Of a stretch of 64,000 nt of DNA, positions 12,133-23,199 are shown piece after piece. Both the position numbers and the translations under genes were made by a program. The stretch is from positions 79,331,331-79,395,330 of the forward strand of contig OZ035960.1 of the NCBI GenBank assembly GCA_964034945.1. The letters are read 5' to 3'. The notes under the pieces are model-generated. The model saw nothing but the letters and a program-made list of their open reading frames with translations. It made no database searches and was not told the DNA's origin. Numbering within the stretch: position 1 is the stretch's first letter; each line of letters opens with the position of its first letter. This DNA is from Chrysopilus asiliformis. Lineage: Eukaryota; Arthropoda; Insecta; Diptera; Rhagionidae.

Positions 12133-12397
12133 GAGATTTCGTCGGCTGAGAATTTAAATGTCGTATGTAATTTTCGTTGGTTTTGAGTGAATTGAGTTTA
12201 AACTATAATAACTCTTTTTCCAGCGGACCGATTTTTTTCAAATTTAAATGGAATACAGAACTAGTATTTGTCTTTAAGAAAATTAAAAATGAATTGCACC
12301 AAATTTAAAAGCAGCTTTGAAAAACTCAGAAACTGATCCCAATTCAAAACTCGAAAAAACTACATACGACACTTAAATTCTCAGGCGACGATTTCTC
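12133..12397. mobile_element. 265-bp foldback MITE
   Basis: The arms are about 40 bp: GAGATTTCGTCGGCTGAGAA and, inverted from the right, GAGAAATCGTCGCCTGAGAA, both continuing into TTTAAATGTCGTATGTA-like sequence. There is no coding content. Confidence 0.65.
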
Positions 12398-12957
12398 TTT
12401 ATGTTTGACCCTAAGTTAATATTTTAGTGTTTTGAAGCTTGCCTTCGGTTTTACCCGTAAAGTCCGGGCTTTTTACTCACGAGTCCTAGCTTTCTAAAAT
12501 TTCTTATTGCAACCGAAGGTGTTCGGCTAGCATTAAAAGTCAATGCTCTAAGTTTTAAACAAGAGCAAAAGTTTGACCTAAAGTATTTGCTTGAAAAAGT
12601 GTGAACAAAAAAATGCTGATGCTCGGAAGCATAGCTGAAATGTCAGTACACACTAACTAGTATTCACTTTTAGGTAGCAGTTAGCCTGAAATTAGCATAA
12701 TTCGAGAAGTATTTTAGGTGACAATAGTTAAAACATTTTTTCTTTATAATTTTTTCGATACGATACACAGTTTGCGGGAGGGGGGAGGAATGGTCCGATG
12801 TTGCCCATTCAAGAACTTAGCCGAGCTAATCCATTCAAATGTTATGGTGTTCACGGACGGACAGACGGACGGCTATGCAGAAATCAAAATCTGTTGTCAT
12901 CCCTAACACACTGATGTAGTTCAGGATTGGTTCGGTGCGTTACAAACGGTATACTAA
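12398..12957. other. No gene seen
   Basis: A short GGACGGACAGACGGACGG tract at 12854-12872 hints at another decayed GTCY repeat. No other feature was recognised. Confidence 0.4.
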
Positions 12958-13056
12958 CAGCCTTATTCTAGCTACGGTCACTAGTCACAACTCGGTCCAA
13001 GAGCCTCAAATTCTATGGACTTGTGACTTAAGTATCACAACGCCAGAATACGGCTG
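12958..13056. mobile_element. 99-bp MITE with TAA duplication
   Basis: The ends are CAGCCTTATTCTAGCTACGG and inverted CAGCCGTATTCTGGCGTTGT, flanked by TAA at 12955-12957 and 13057-13059. A three-base TWA target suggests PIF/Harbinger mobilisation. Confidence 0.65.
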
Positions 13057-13094
13057 TAAATCTAATATACTCCTATATGATATATCATATAGAG

Positions 13095-15002
13095 CAGTGG
13101 TTCCCAAACTCTTTTGGCCCACGGACCCCTTTTCATAGTCAAAACTTGCCCACGGACCCTGGGTGAAAAACTACATAAATGCATAATAGAAAAATTACAA
13201 ATTTAACTTTAATGTCTTGAATGGTAAATGATGATGTAAAAATAAAATATAAATAAAACATTTTGTTGAAGAAGTATTTATTGAATCTCCGCCGAAGACG
13301 CGGCCTTTTATATTCGCGGCTCGTTTGCCAACGTTCCTGTATGTTCGGCCGAGGTCTCGAACGTTCTCGTGTGCAGATTTCAAACATTCTCGAAGCGTTC
13401 ACGCCAGATCTCGAATGTCCTTGCAACTTCTTACCCGTGGACCGTTACAATATCAAAAATTTTATTTGCAACAAACCACTGTTAATTAGAATAAAAATTG
13501 AATGCTGCAATGTAACGCTCTCTTGAATTAATTATTTGAGATATGAGGATAAAATTTCATGTAAATGTCACATATTGTGTAGGTACTCATTTTGTACCAA
13601 TTAATTCACAACAGAATATAATAATACAGTAATGTACAGTAATTCCAAACATTCGCGGATTTGGTTATTCGCAGAAGTAAACAAATTAAACAAAAATATA
13701 AAATAGTAAGCTATAACTTTTAGGGTGCATTATATTAAATAATAAAACCCAATATATAAATATTTTACTTAGGACGTAAAAATCGCTAATAACACTGGTC
13801 AACAAAATTGTAACTTTGTTGTGCCACATGGACTTTTTTGATATTTTTTGCTTTAATAGGTGGTTGACAGTAAAAACAAACATTTAAAAAAAATCGGTTA
13901 GCCAAGAATTTTATTCTCTTAAGTAATTTAAAATATTTCAAAAGACAATGACATCCTAAACCAAAAATGTGAAAAAGTTTTATTATGAAGTTACGATCTA
14001 AGATTTTCTAGCAAATTTAGCTCCTGGTTGGTCCCTTTTCATTGTCCAGGAGTAATCTGCCAACATATTTGGGTTCCATTTGCCCTGGTAACATTTTTTC
14101 ATCTCAGAAATGTCCTGATGGAACCTTTCACCGTGTTCATCACTCACAGCCCCAAAATTCTCAGGGAAAAATCGAGGTGTGATTCTAAAAAATAATTCTT
14201 GAGTGATATGTTGCAACCCAATGCTTGATAAGCAAACAATAGGTCGCTAACCAACTCTCTGTAGCTCTCACTCTTATGATTACCCAAAAAGTTTGCAACA
14301 ACATTTTTAAAAGATTTCCATGCTGGTTTTTCTTAATTGCTCAATTTTTCTGCGAATACCGGATCTTTTATCAACTCCCTGATTTGAGGTCCTACGAAAA
14401 TACCCACTTTTATCTTTGTATCACTTTGGTATTGGTATTTTGCGAAACCAAAATACCGGTGATAACTCTCCAAGACTAGTTTTGTGAAATTTCGTCTTTG
14501 TTTTTTGAAAGTCTGTTTACCGCAAACATGACAAAAAGTGTTAGGATCGTTACTACACTTTCTCGACATGTTAACGCAGTTAATAAATCACAATATTTTG
14601 ATGAAATCACAGACAAATAGTTTTATGACTATTTCTTCTCGAACGGTTCTTTGCTTTTATTGCCGTAGTACTAGTTATAAGTATTACCGTATCACAAGAA
14701 AACTGAGGCTAATTGAAACAAAAGAATTGCAGTTTAATAATCAGGGTGCTTAGTTAAAATAGTATTAGCCATCAAAGTTCGTGTGGCATGACCAGTGTTG
14801 ACCAGTGTAATTTATTCATTGTTATTTATTTTAACTTCCATATTAATAAAAATGTGTCACCATTTGTTTATTTCATATTAAACCTTGCGCGGACCCCCTG
14901 ACGTTGTTCAGGGACCCCCAAATCAATTTTAATTCTCCACGGACCCCCTGAATGATCCCGGGGACCCCTGGGGGTCCGTAGGGACCACTTTGGGAACCAC
15001 TG
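13095..15002. mobile_element. 1.9-kb element with hAT-like ends
   Basis: The left end is CAGTGGTTCCCAAACTCTTT and the inverted right end CAGTGGTTCCCAAAGTGGTC. The ends then continue into GGACCCC-rich subterminal sequence (the commonly seen CCACGGACCCC motif). The flanking 8-mers, ATATAGAG and ATCTAAAC, agree at only five positions, so the insertion is old. It contains the minus-strand protein remnant at 13998-14569. Confidence 0.7.
13998..14569 (-). pseudogene. Remnant of a repeat-borne insect protein of unknown function
   Basis: The start (14569) has FCHVCGKQTF, a C-x2-C motif after an MSRKC N-terminus. Next come QIRELIKDPVF and, past a stop and frame change near 14333, a FFPENFGAVSDEHGERFHQD block and YQGKWNPNMLADYSWTMKRD. 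I recognise this as a family repeatedly found in insect genomes but know no function, and it does not look like a hAT transposase. The copy has lost the middle of the protein. Whether it is the element's own gene or a captured one cannot be told here. Confidence 0.55.
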
Positions 15003-15149
15003 ATCTAAACCAAGAAGAGCAAAACAAAATTTTCAATTTATTAAAATAATTTAGTGACATATTTTTCAAAGAGGGTGACAATTCACATTTACTCACGAAG
15101 TGCAGCATCAAATTCTAACCATTACTAGCAATTCCATGTACTCAAAAAT

Positions 15150-15410
15150 CTATCTGTCATATACTTCACTGTCATATACTTCACATAGCATTCCGAATCA
15201 AATTGTCTGAGAGTACAGACCTTTTTAAGTATTGTAGTGCGATTTGAGTAATAAAGTAGTTAATCATAGCATTCCGAATCAAATTGTCTGAGAGTATAGA
15301 CCTTTTTAAGTATTGTAGTGCGATTTGAGTAATAAAGTAGTTAATCATTATTTGGTATTAACTCGCTTTACTTTTATTAAATAGCAGCCGTTCTAATACT
15401 TGAAATTGAC
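15150..15410 (+). mobile_element. Gypsy element 1: 5' LTR remnant
   Basis: About 60 bp ending in CCGTTCTAATACTTGAAA (15346-15406) recur at 23076-23140, downstream of the integrase remains, so this is the 3' part of a long terminal repeat. It is followed by TTGACGACGAGAATGGGATG, which has the look of a primer-binding site. The LTR itself carries an internal duplication. Confidence 0.6.
15185..15347 (+). repeat. 81-82-bp tandem duplication in LTR
   Basis: TAGCATTCCGAATCAAATTG...GTAGTTAATCA occurs twice in a row with one visible substitution (ACAGACC versus ATAGACC). Confidence 0.88.
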
Positions 15411-15933
15411 GACGAGAATGGGATGTGTATAATTGATACATATTCCCAAAATCTAGTTACCGTGTGAATCAGGAACACGAGGTCGGAAAACGAACTGGGG
15501 CCTTATTCTAGAACTCGTACCGAGTCAAATTTCTACCGAGTGCTACAAAAAGCGATTCTTGAACTCGGAAACGAGCGATTTCTTGCGAGTATTTATTCGG
15601 TGACATTTAATCCGCCGAATGTAGGTTATGAGTTGACGTTTCCAAGTAATTCGAGTGCGAAACATAAAGAATGTAAGAATTTGTTTTCATTGTTATGGTT
15701 TATATCATTTTGATTAATATGGATTTATAGGGGGAACATAACAAAACCAAAGCATCTGGCTAAAGGATTTTTGTTGCAGAGCGATGCGAAATGAAAATCA
15801 AAATGCCTTTGGAACGAATTAACGTTTTATAAATCTGAAAGACAAATATTAAACAAAACATTTCACTTTTCAATCATAATCCGTATAACTTGCAAATCAT
15901 TTGGTAATGATAATGGATTTGATTTTTCTCTTA

Positions 15934-16258
15934 TGGTTCAAACACAATGAAGGCGGCAAGCGGAGACGGCGCCAAGCTGCCGAGCTAGCTCCAATGATAG
16001 CGGCATCGTCGGCATATGCTTCTGGCTTGCAAAATTAAAACGTCCAAACTTCTGCATAGAATGTGGCGCCGAATGTGGTAGTTGTCACAAAACATTTTGG
16101 GCGGCGGCGGCAAATTTGACTTTGTTTCAAACTCGGCGGCGACAGAAAAAGTGCGCTGCCGTTGCCGATGTATTGTAGCAGCTCTCGTTGCGCTACGTTA
16201 GTGCAAAAAAAAATGCCGCCCACCGCTGCGGTTTCCCGCCTTCACTGTGGTTGAACCA
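15934..16258. mobile_element. GC-rich PIF/Harbinger-type MITE (short form)
   Basis: The ends are TGGTTCAAACACAATGAAGG and inverted TGGTTCAACCACAGTGAAGG, with TTA at 15931-15933 and 16259-16261. The body is unusually GC-rich, with GGCGGC runs. It shares its ends and the AAAATGCCGCCC and GTGGCGCCGAATGTGG blocks with the longer element at 56275-56833, which adds a MADF exon. Confidence 0.85.
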
Positions 16259-16409
16259 TTAGTTCTTTGCGCCAAGCTCGAACATTTTCTTCGTCACTAT
16301 CACTATCCAGTGCCGAATTAAGCCAGCGCGGGCCTGTAGCAAATTCTATCAAGGAGCCCTTGGATTGTTTTAGGTTATCAAGTTTATGGTATTAAATATA
16401 ACAAAACTG

Positions 16410-17000
16410 TTACAAACAAACTGATTTAATTTGGGCAAATTTATAAATAATACTGTTCATATCGACTTCTCTAAGTAAATCATATTCAACATTCATTAAA
16501 GTGAGGTGATTAAGACGTTTTTGGCTCATCGTATTTCTCAATTCATTTTTAACACGTTTTAATGTTGAGAAAGATCGTTCACCACTGCAGTTGGTGATCA
16601 TGAGAGACAAATAAATGCGCAACGCATTTTCAACGTTCGGGAAACAAGATTGTAAAGAATTATTTAGCTTCTTTACAATCTAACTTGCAGTTCCAGAGCC
16701 TCGTGATTCTTGCTGTCAATAATACTAGCCACATCAGAATTGAGCAATGCAGCGAACTGCACTAATTCGTCGCCCAGGCTGTCCTCCAAATCATCTGCGT
16801 AAGCACTTACGATGATTGCAGATTTTTTTAAAATCTCTTCTGATGGAAGAGATTTTAGCTCGGAATATTCCGAAAACGCCAGTAATTTTATGATATGCTT
16901 CCATACGTTTACCTAAAGCAGCAAGTACGTTATCAATGGTGACAATGAGCAAACTTTTAGAAATGTACTAAAAGTTTAAATTATAGTTGGACATTTTGAT
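16410..17000 (-). pseudogene. hAT transposase C-terminal region (dimerisation domain)
   Basis: The last 70 codons contain GERSFSTLKRVKNELRNTMS, the hAT dimerisation-domain signature (usually A-S-x-E-R-x-F-S). Upstream, in broken frames, is a region with YADDLEDSLGDELVQFAALL-like text. Frameshifts and stops occur near 16640-16690. The RNase H-like catalytic core is missing, so the element is nonautonomous. Confidence 0.75.
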
Positions 17001-17178
17001 GCAACTTTTTCGTGGTAAGAATTGTGGCTACATTGATTTGAAAAAATATTTTCACACTTCGATCTAAATAAGTACACTCAGAAAAATCGAGTAATAATCG
17101 TGAGGCTGCGGTAGGGCGAAGCAAAGCTAGATCAGTCTAAGTACTTCTGCAGGGACTTTGCGTAAAGTTGTAGCAGTA

Positions 17179-17350
17179 TGACTTTTTAGTTAGCCTGACG
17201 TCGGGGTACAGCAGAGTGACTCAGCCATTTGAAATATCGTGAAAATGTCGTGTAATATCGTTGGCATAGGTTTATTAGCGATGTAATAGCGATATAACTT
17301 GGCTGAGTCAGTCCACTGTACCCCAACGTCAGGCTAACCAAAAAGTCACA
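17179..17350. mobile_element. Foldback MITE inside the hAT element
   Basis: The arms are about 47 bp (GACTTTTTAGTTAGCCTGAC; inverted GACTTTTTGGTTAGCCTGAC) and extend through GACTCAGCCA. The loop is about 75 bp. Confidence 0.75.
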
Positions 17351-17900
17351 CTTTCGTTTTCTGAGTGAAGATACTTTTTTACGGTCAGAAAGCGTTGGTG
17401 CGCGGGGCCCCCAAATGCGCGGGGCCCGTAGCATTTGCTACTCTTGCTACGTGGCTAATCCGCCACTGTCACTATCGCTACAACTAGACAAAAAGCCAGC
17501 AATGCTTTCCATTTTTATAATAAATTTACAACAATCTGCACTGGATCCACAAAACGAAATCGTCACAATTATTTTACTTCAATGGGTATCGAAATTTCTT
17601 CCTTTTGTACTGCGTGTAACAATTAATTTCCCACTTCATCGAATTATGTTAAACGTCAAGTTATCTGCATTTCACATTGCCAGTCGTAATTCTCTTTTCC
17701 AAACGGCAACACATTTGGTCGTACTCGGAACGAGTTCAAGAATCGCATTTTGAACTTTATGCGAGTAACACTTACGAACCGAGTTGACTGTCGAACCGAG
17801 TTGACTGTCGAATCGAGTTCTAGAATAAGGCCCCATATTCTGAGGTAGACGACAAAGCAAATATCGTATTTCCCTCATCGACAAATAAAAGTGAGATTAT

Positions 17901-18635
17901 TATGGCCACCGTTGGCTCAATTGAACCATTTGATCTATCGAAGTCTACAACGTGGTGAGCATATTCGCGTTGGAGAGAAAGAAACGTGCGGTGTTTGTAA
18001 CGGTTTGCGGTGTGGAGTGCTTCGAATTGTTGGAGTCTCTGATCTCTGCACGAACTATAACTGAAGTGACTTTTAAAGAAATTACAGAGATGCTAGACAA
18101 ACATTTCTCGCCTCGCCCATCAGAAATCGCATCGTCTTATATATTCCTTAAATGAGATCAACAGTCGAATGAAAGAGTTCTGAATATATAGTTGAACTCC
18201 GACATTTGGATATCGCCTGTAATTTCCAATGTACCGTACTTGAAATAATGTTGCGTTACGAGTCACTTAGAAACACGAATGTGCAACAGAGTCTACTATC
18301 TGAATCGTCTCTAAGCCTACAAACCGCACAAAACCGAGGACTTGGTGCGGAAGCTGCTGCTAAGGGACATCAATTAATTCACAAAAAATCGAATCAAGTA
18401 CATTCAAATCGCACTACAAGGCAAAGGATCTCAGAGGCATCGAATCGTGTCGGTAATAAAAACCAAACAAAAAAGCAACTTCCAGAAACTTCGTCAGTTG
18501 CTTGCAATGGTTACGGTGCTAATCATCCACGAACGCAGTAAATCGACCCAGTGTAATTTTTGTAAGCTTGTTGGCCATATTGCCAAAGTGTGTCGAGCCG
18601 CAGCAACTCAACAAAAAGACAATTCAAACGAAAAA
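17901..18635 (+). pseudogene. Gypsy element 1 gag remnant
   Basis: It starts at ATGGCCACCGTTGGC with FDLSKSTTW. The frame then breaks into pieces: AVFVTVCGVECFELLESL and HFSPRPSEIASSYIF (17952-18155), then SLLSESSLSLQTA (18206-18541). It ends in a CCHC knuckle (CNFCKLVGHIAKVC, about 18555-18596). This order is that of gypsy-group capsid-nucleocapsid proteins, closest by eye to the Mag branch. Several stops make it nonfunctional. Confidence 0.75.
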
Positions 18636-18964
18636 TGAAACCTCGTGTACATGTGATTAGTCAAGAAGATTACGGTGTGAGAAATTGTGTGAACTTGAAG
18701 AAAATGGCGACTGTCATCATCAACAAAGTTCCGTGTAAATTAGAAGTTGATTCAGGAGCGAATCATACTTTAATATCTGAAACCCCATATCGAAACATTT
18801 GGAATGTTAATCAACCAGAATTTAAAAAATCAAAATTACGGTTAGAAGATTTCCAATCAAACAAGATCGTTCTGTTAGGTTCCATGTTGGTGTCCGTCAA
18901 ATACAACATTCACATCATCGAGGATCTTCTTTTTCACGTGGCTAGAAATCGAACGTCGGGATAG
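18590..18964 (+). pseudogene. Gypsy element 1 protease remnant
   Basis: A frame of about 124 codons contains KLEVDSGANHTLISE, a retropepsin active-site segment with the DSG triad (codons about 52-54). It follows the gag knuckle in another frame, as expected of a gag-pol junction. The pol frame is lost after 18964. Confidence 0.72.
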
Positions 18965-19267
18965 AAATCGAACGCATTGGGATGCGTCTTGTTCCAGCCT
19001 TTAGAAATTTCCATCCAAGGTGTAAATTCTATCACTAGCCCGCTGGAACCAGTTTTACAAGAATATGCAGATTTATTCTCGCAAAACGGCTCTGTTCGTA
19101 TTTGCGGTGATTATCGTTGCACCGTCAACAAGACATTGGCGCCTCATTCATATCAAACCCCTTCGGTCAACGGTCTTATTGCATCACTTTCCACCGAAAA
19201 AACGTTCGCTAAACTCGACCTCACAAAAGCCTACCAACAAATTCCTGTAGATCAGTGCTCCGCAACC

Positions 19268-20684
19268 AGTGTGCACCCAGAGAAAAATCTCATTCAATCT
19301 GACGAAAATGCTACGTATAATTAACAAATATTGCGTCAATATACGTCCAACACAACTTTGTGTTATCCTAACAAAATTGAGTTTGTTAATTTTACGTTGT
19401 CACGTTTTTCAGATGGTTACTGAAAAATCTATGTTATCTTAACAAAAACAATACGTAAACTCAACACAACTTCTGTTATATTGCTCTTAACAAAATTTTG
19501 TGTTGTCTTAACAAAAATTCTTACGTCAATTTTACCTTGCAACTTTTGTGTAATGTTTGTTGTTTCAACACAAAAGTAGGTTTGTTGTACAGAATTTTGT
19601 GTTATGTGAACAAGATTTTCAGTAACATTGAAGAAAACACTGTGTTCAACGTACACAACCCAGACGTGTAATGAACAAATTTTTGGTTCACATTACTTAT
19701 AATAACTACGTTAATACTACGTCAAATTTTGTTGCTTTTACATTTATACCGTGTGGAAACTAGCATATAATCTGTGTTAGTTTTACACATAAAATATGTC
19801 TTTCATACACGGAAAAAACATATAGGAACCGTTCCACCAAAATCGCATGCTCCAGTGGGAAAAAAGGGCATAAAAGGGCATATGGGAAAAAAGGACATAG
19901 TGGCCAAATATAGCAGTCATTCATATAAAAAAGTTGTAACGGCTCCCAAATTTTAGGCAGGTTCAAGCTATATAAACTCCGAGTTCGCAAACCACGTGTG
20001 AATTATAATAGAAGAAAAAAAATCGACTTGAATTATTACGTGAAGTTTTGTTAGCTTTACTCGGAATTGTGTTATAGATACATAGATAATATGTAACAGA
20101 GAGCTTCTTCATGTTTTTGATTATTTGTATCAACAACAAACGATATTTGTAATTTTCACAACCTTTTGTGTTGTTACTACACAACTTATTTTCGATATAC
20201 GATTTCTTTGGGTAAAAATTTAACACAAGCACTTTTGTTGGTTGCACATGTATGTACGTAAATCCTACATATTCTATGTTATTAGAATAACACAATTTTT
20301 CGTTCGGAGAACAGAACTTCTGTTATCTATACGCTTTTTTTGTGTTAAAGTTCAACACAAAATCTTTTGTAGATCTTACTAAGATTTTTCTCTGGGTGTA
20401 GGTATCAACAACAAACGATATTTGTAATTTTCACAACCTTTTGTGTTGTTACTACACAACTTATTTTCGATATACGATTTCTTTGGGTAAAAATTTAACA
20501 CAAGCACTTTTGTTGGCTGCACATGTATGTACGTAAATCCTACATATTCTATGTTATTAGAATAACACAATTTTTCGTTCGGAGAACAGAACCTCTGTTA
20601 TCTATACGCTTTTTTTGTGTTAAAGTTCAACACAAAGTCTTTTGTTAATTTTACTAAGATTTTACTAAGATTTTTCTCTGGGTG
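19268..20684. mobile_element. MITE with CACCCAGAGAAAAATCT ends and duplicated right end
   Basis: The left end CACCCAGAGAAAAATCT at 19270 is mirrored by AGATTTTTCTCTGGGTG at about 20382-20398 and again near 20668-20684. The last 275 bp (20127-20401) occur a second time at 20402-20684 with small differences. The body is full of AACACAA/TTGTGTT words. ORFs here are repeat artefacts. Confidence 0.75.
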
Positions 20685-20902
20685 TGCCGCGGTATACTGG
20701 TGTGCCGGGAAATGATATTAGGTGTACCGCGGTAAACATTTCAAAAAGCTATTTAATAATTCTTTCAGGATTTTTTTTTATTTTTTCATTATAAATATTT
20801 TATACACAAATTTTTTTATATTTTCTTTTGTGGTGTGCCCCGGATTTCCAGAAAAAAAATGGGTGTGCCGTATGCAAATAAAGGTTGCGGAGCACTGCTG
20901 TA
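20685..20902. mobile_element. hAT-like end fragment
   Basis: Repeated GTGTGCCGCGGTA-type words lead to GTTGCGGAGCACTGCTG, which inverted (CAGTGCTCCGCAACC after CAG) looks like a hAT terminus. No matching left end or 8-bp duplication was identified. Confidence 0.4.
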
Positions 20903-21002
20903 GATGACCAAACAGGATAACAACTCATAAAGGAACGTTCAAAGTAAAATGTCTTCCTTTCGGAATCTCTACGGCCCCTGGAATTTCCCAATCTCGGATG
21001 GA

Positions 21003-21973
21003 AAGAATTGAAACTTTACCTGTCTATCAAATGTACTCTTGATCACTTGGAACTTCAAGCCGCATTAGACCAATTTTCTATTTGGTGTACAAAAAATAGT
21101 CTGACGCTAAATATAGACAAATGTGTAGTCGTTACTTTTAGCCGTAAATTTAATACTAAGAACTTTGACTATATGATAAACGGATCTATTTTAAGTAGAA
21201 CCAATGAGGTCAATGACCTTGGTTTAATACTTGACAATAAACTTGACTTCCATAATCATATCAACAGCGTAATAAATCGTGCTAATTCCATGCTTGGCTT
21301 TGTTAAACGATGGTCAAAAGAGTTACCTGATCCTTTTGTTTTAAAATCCCTGTATTGTTCATTTGTACGTCCTATCTTGGAATATGCTAGTGTAGTGTGG
21401 ATGCCATTTTATAAAGTTCACGCGAAAAGACTTGAATCAATTCAAAAACGCTTTATAAGATTCGCTTTGAGGTATCTACCATGGGAGAACAGCCAGCTGC
21501 TTCCACCCTATGAACAAAGATTAAAACTTCTGAACTTGCCACCGCTTTATAAAAGACGTGAGTTTTTCGCTGTAATTTTTATTCATAATCTTTTGTCCAA
21601 TAACGTTAATTCACCGACATTGTTGAGTAAATTGAATTTTCGAATCAACCTGAGAAATCGGGTTAGAGATGATCTTTTTTACATAGATTATCATCGAACA
21701 AATTATGGGCGTTGTGAGCCGATTTAATTTATGTTGACAATTTTTAATAAATATTATCGTATTATAGATTTTCATGTTAACAAAAATGTAATTAAAAATC
21801 TTATATATGCCAATTAAGTAAATTTTCATTTTTTTTTTCGAATTTTAACAGCCATATACTAAGATATGTAATATTATTATTATTATGACTATTATTTTCT
21901 TTTGTAAATGATTGTACATTAGTTCAGATGGTGTCTCTACCTGTTGACAATAATAAATAAATAAATAAATAAT
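21003..21973 (+). mobile_element. 5'-truncated LINE with AATA-repeat tail
   Basis: A non-LTR retrotransposon 3' end: one open RT frame, about 220 bp of 3' UTR and a (AATA)n tail at about 21948-21973. It is inserted in the gypsy element 1 RT, whose YFDDI region follows immediately. Confidence 0.82.
21008..21727 (+). pseudogene. LINE reverse transcriptase C-terminal part
   Basis: The frame is 239 codons without stops. It begins after the catalytic motif, at the palm/thumb border (LTLNIDKCVVVTFSR), then DLGLILDNKLDFHNHI, CSFVRPILEYASVVW and a thumb/C-terminal region with RFALRYLPW. This fits Jockey/CR1-group LINEs without an RNase H domain. It lacks endonuclease and YxDD, so it is a dead-on-arrival copy. 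The open frame suggests fairly recent insertion. Confidence 0.8.
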
Positions 21974-22093
21974 ATCAAGGGGGTAATAATTTACTTTGAC
22001 GACATTATTGTCATTGCTGCGTCAGAAGGAGAATTGACTGAACGCAAATTTGGCCTCTCTTCTGTCAACTTGTTGGGTTATGTCTTAGAAGCT

Positions 22094-23045
22094 AATGGAT
22101 GCGCCAAAAAATTCTAGTGATATCGTACGAATGACGGCTAACGATCAAATTTTGAAAAAAGTTATCAGCTGGGCATTAAGGTGGCCGGATCGAGACAACA
22201 ATGCTAAATTTAAACCGTTGCACAGCATGTCAACAAACCGACCAGAACAATCTCCATTTCAAGGGTTCATTTTCTCCCTAGTAGTCGATTCCTACGCCAA
22301 ATGGTTGGTAGTGGCACAAGTCACTAAGACGAATTCGTCGTGCGCCATCAACACACTGCGTCCTTATTCGCTACGCACGGTGTGCCAGATGTGATCGTAT
22401 CCGATAATGCAACAGCTTTCTCTTCATCTAAATTTGAGAAGTTTTGTAGTACTAATCTAATCACACATATGTTTTCATCTTTCTACCAATGGCCAGGTCG
22501 AACGAATGGTACGGTCAATGACCTTAAGAAGTGTCAGAAGGGAGACATCCGAGATAGTTTATCGCGATTCTTACTCACCCAACATGTAACACCGAGTTCA
22601 GCTACAGGAAAATCATCGGCAGAACTATTATTCAACCGGAAATTATCCACATATTTCGATAAGTTACATCCAGATAACATCCGAGTACATCGCCAATATC
22701 GCATTACGGGAAAACCGGTGAAGACTTTTGATGTCGAACAACCAGTGTGGATGAGAAACTACTCTCCCGGCCCGACTTGAATCTCGGCAGTTGTCCATCG
22801 TCAAACCGGTCCCGTTTCCTAAGAAGCTCGCACTGATGGGGGTGCAATTACTCGCAGACATCTGGATCAGCTTAGGCCCTGTACTGATCGAGAACAACCG
22901 TCGCAGATCCCAGAAGCTCTCGAGCCACAAGCGATTTCAGCAATACAACCACAACGGGAGCAATCCACAGATAGCTCTGAGCAAGTACCTCGAACAACTT
23001 CGCTTGTACAAAATCCAACTGACGAAATTCGCCGATCGTAACAGC
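22094..23045 (+). pseudogene. Gypsy element 1 integrase remnant
   Basis: The frames at 22095-22394 and 22340-22780 overlap with a shift. They show VVDSYAKWLVV and GVPDVIVSDNATAFSS, the first two catalytic Asp regions. The third block, normally HPxxNGxxER, is altered (YQWPGRTNGTVND) and lacks the expected Glu. A GKSSAELLFNRKL stretch precedes the C-terminus. The tail to 23045 is frame-broken. The remains of the 3' LTR follow. Confidence 0.75.
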
Positions 23046-23075
23046 TACGAAAGTTAACCCAAATATAGTACAGTT

Positions 23076-23140
23076 TGTCATTATTTGGTATTAACTCGCT
23101 TTACTTTTATTAATTAGCGCCCGTTCTAATACTTGAAACT
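23076..23140 (+). mobile_element. Gypsy element 1: 3' LTR remnant
   Basis: TCATTATTTGGTATTAACTC through GTTCTAATACTTGAAA matches 15346-15406 with about three differences. Only this part of the LTR is present. Confidence 0.65.
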
Positions 23141-23199
23141 ATCGTTATCCTCACTTTCATGAAAAAGAAATCTAGAAACAAATTTCGGAAATGTTATCT

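Larger units (their letters stand above)
16308..17468. mobile_element. hAT element with exact 8-bp duplication
   Basis: TCACTATC is duplicated exactly at 16300-16307 and 17469-17476. The ends start CAGTGCCGAATTAAGCCAGC and, inverted, CAGTGGCGGATTAGCCACGT. It holds a minus-strand hAT transposase remnant and a foldback insertion. Confidence 0.88.
15497..17834. mobile_element. 2.3-kb element with GGGGCCTTATTCTAGAACTC ends
   Basis: The left end GGGGCCTTATTCTAGAACTC and the inverted right end match perfectly over about 21 bp. GAACTCG/CGAGTTC words are repeated inside both ends. No target duplication is evident (GAACT against ATATT). It interrupts the leader of gypsy element 1 and itself carries a Harbinger-type MITE and a hAT element. 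Superfamily unknown. Confidence 0.65.
19010..22090 (+). pseudogene. Gypsy element 1 reverse transcriptase, in three pieces
   Basis: Piece 1 (about 19040-19264) reads VRICGDYRCTVN and FAKLDLTKAYQQIPVD, the N-terminal RT palm. Piece 2 (about 20906-21003) reads FKVKCLPFG... and the text for TAPGIFQSRMERI in shifted frames. Piece 3 (about 21973-22085) contains the catalytic YFDDI followed by an LLGYVL block. The gaps are filled by a MITE and hAT-like end (19268-20902) and by a LINE (21003-21973). The RNase H region is deleted. Confidence 0.7.

Noticed and set aside
19963..20570. Two minus-strand ORFs sharing an identical 56-residue stretch
   Set aside because: They only reflect the tandemly duplicated 275-bp MITE end.
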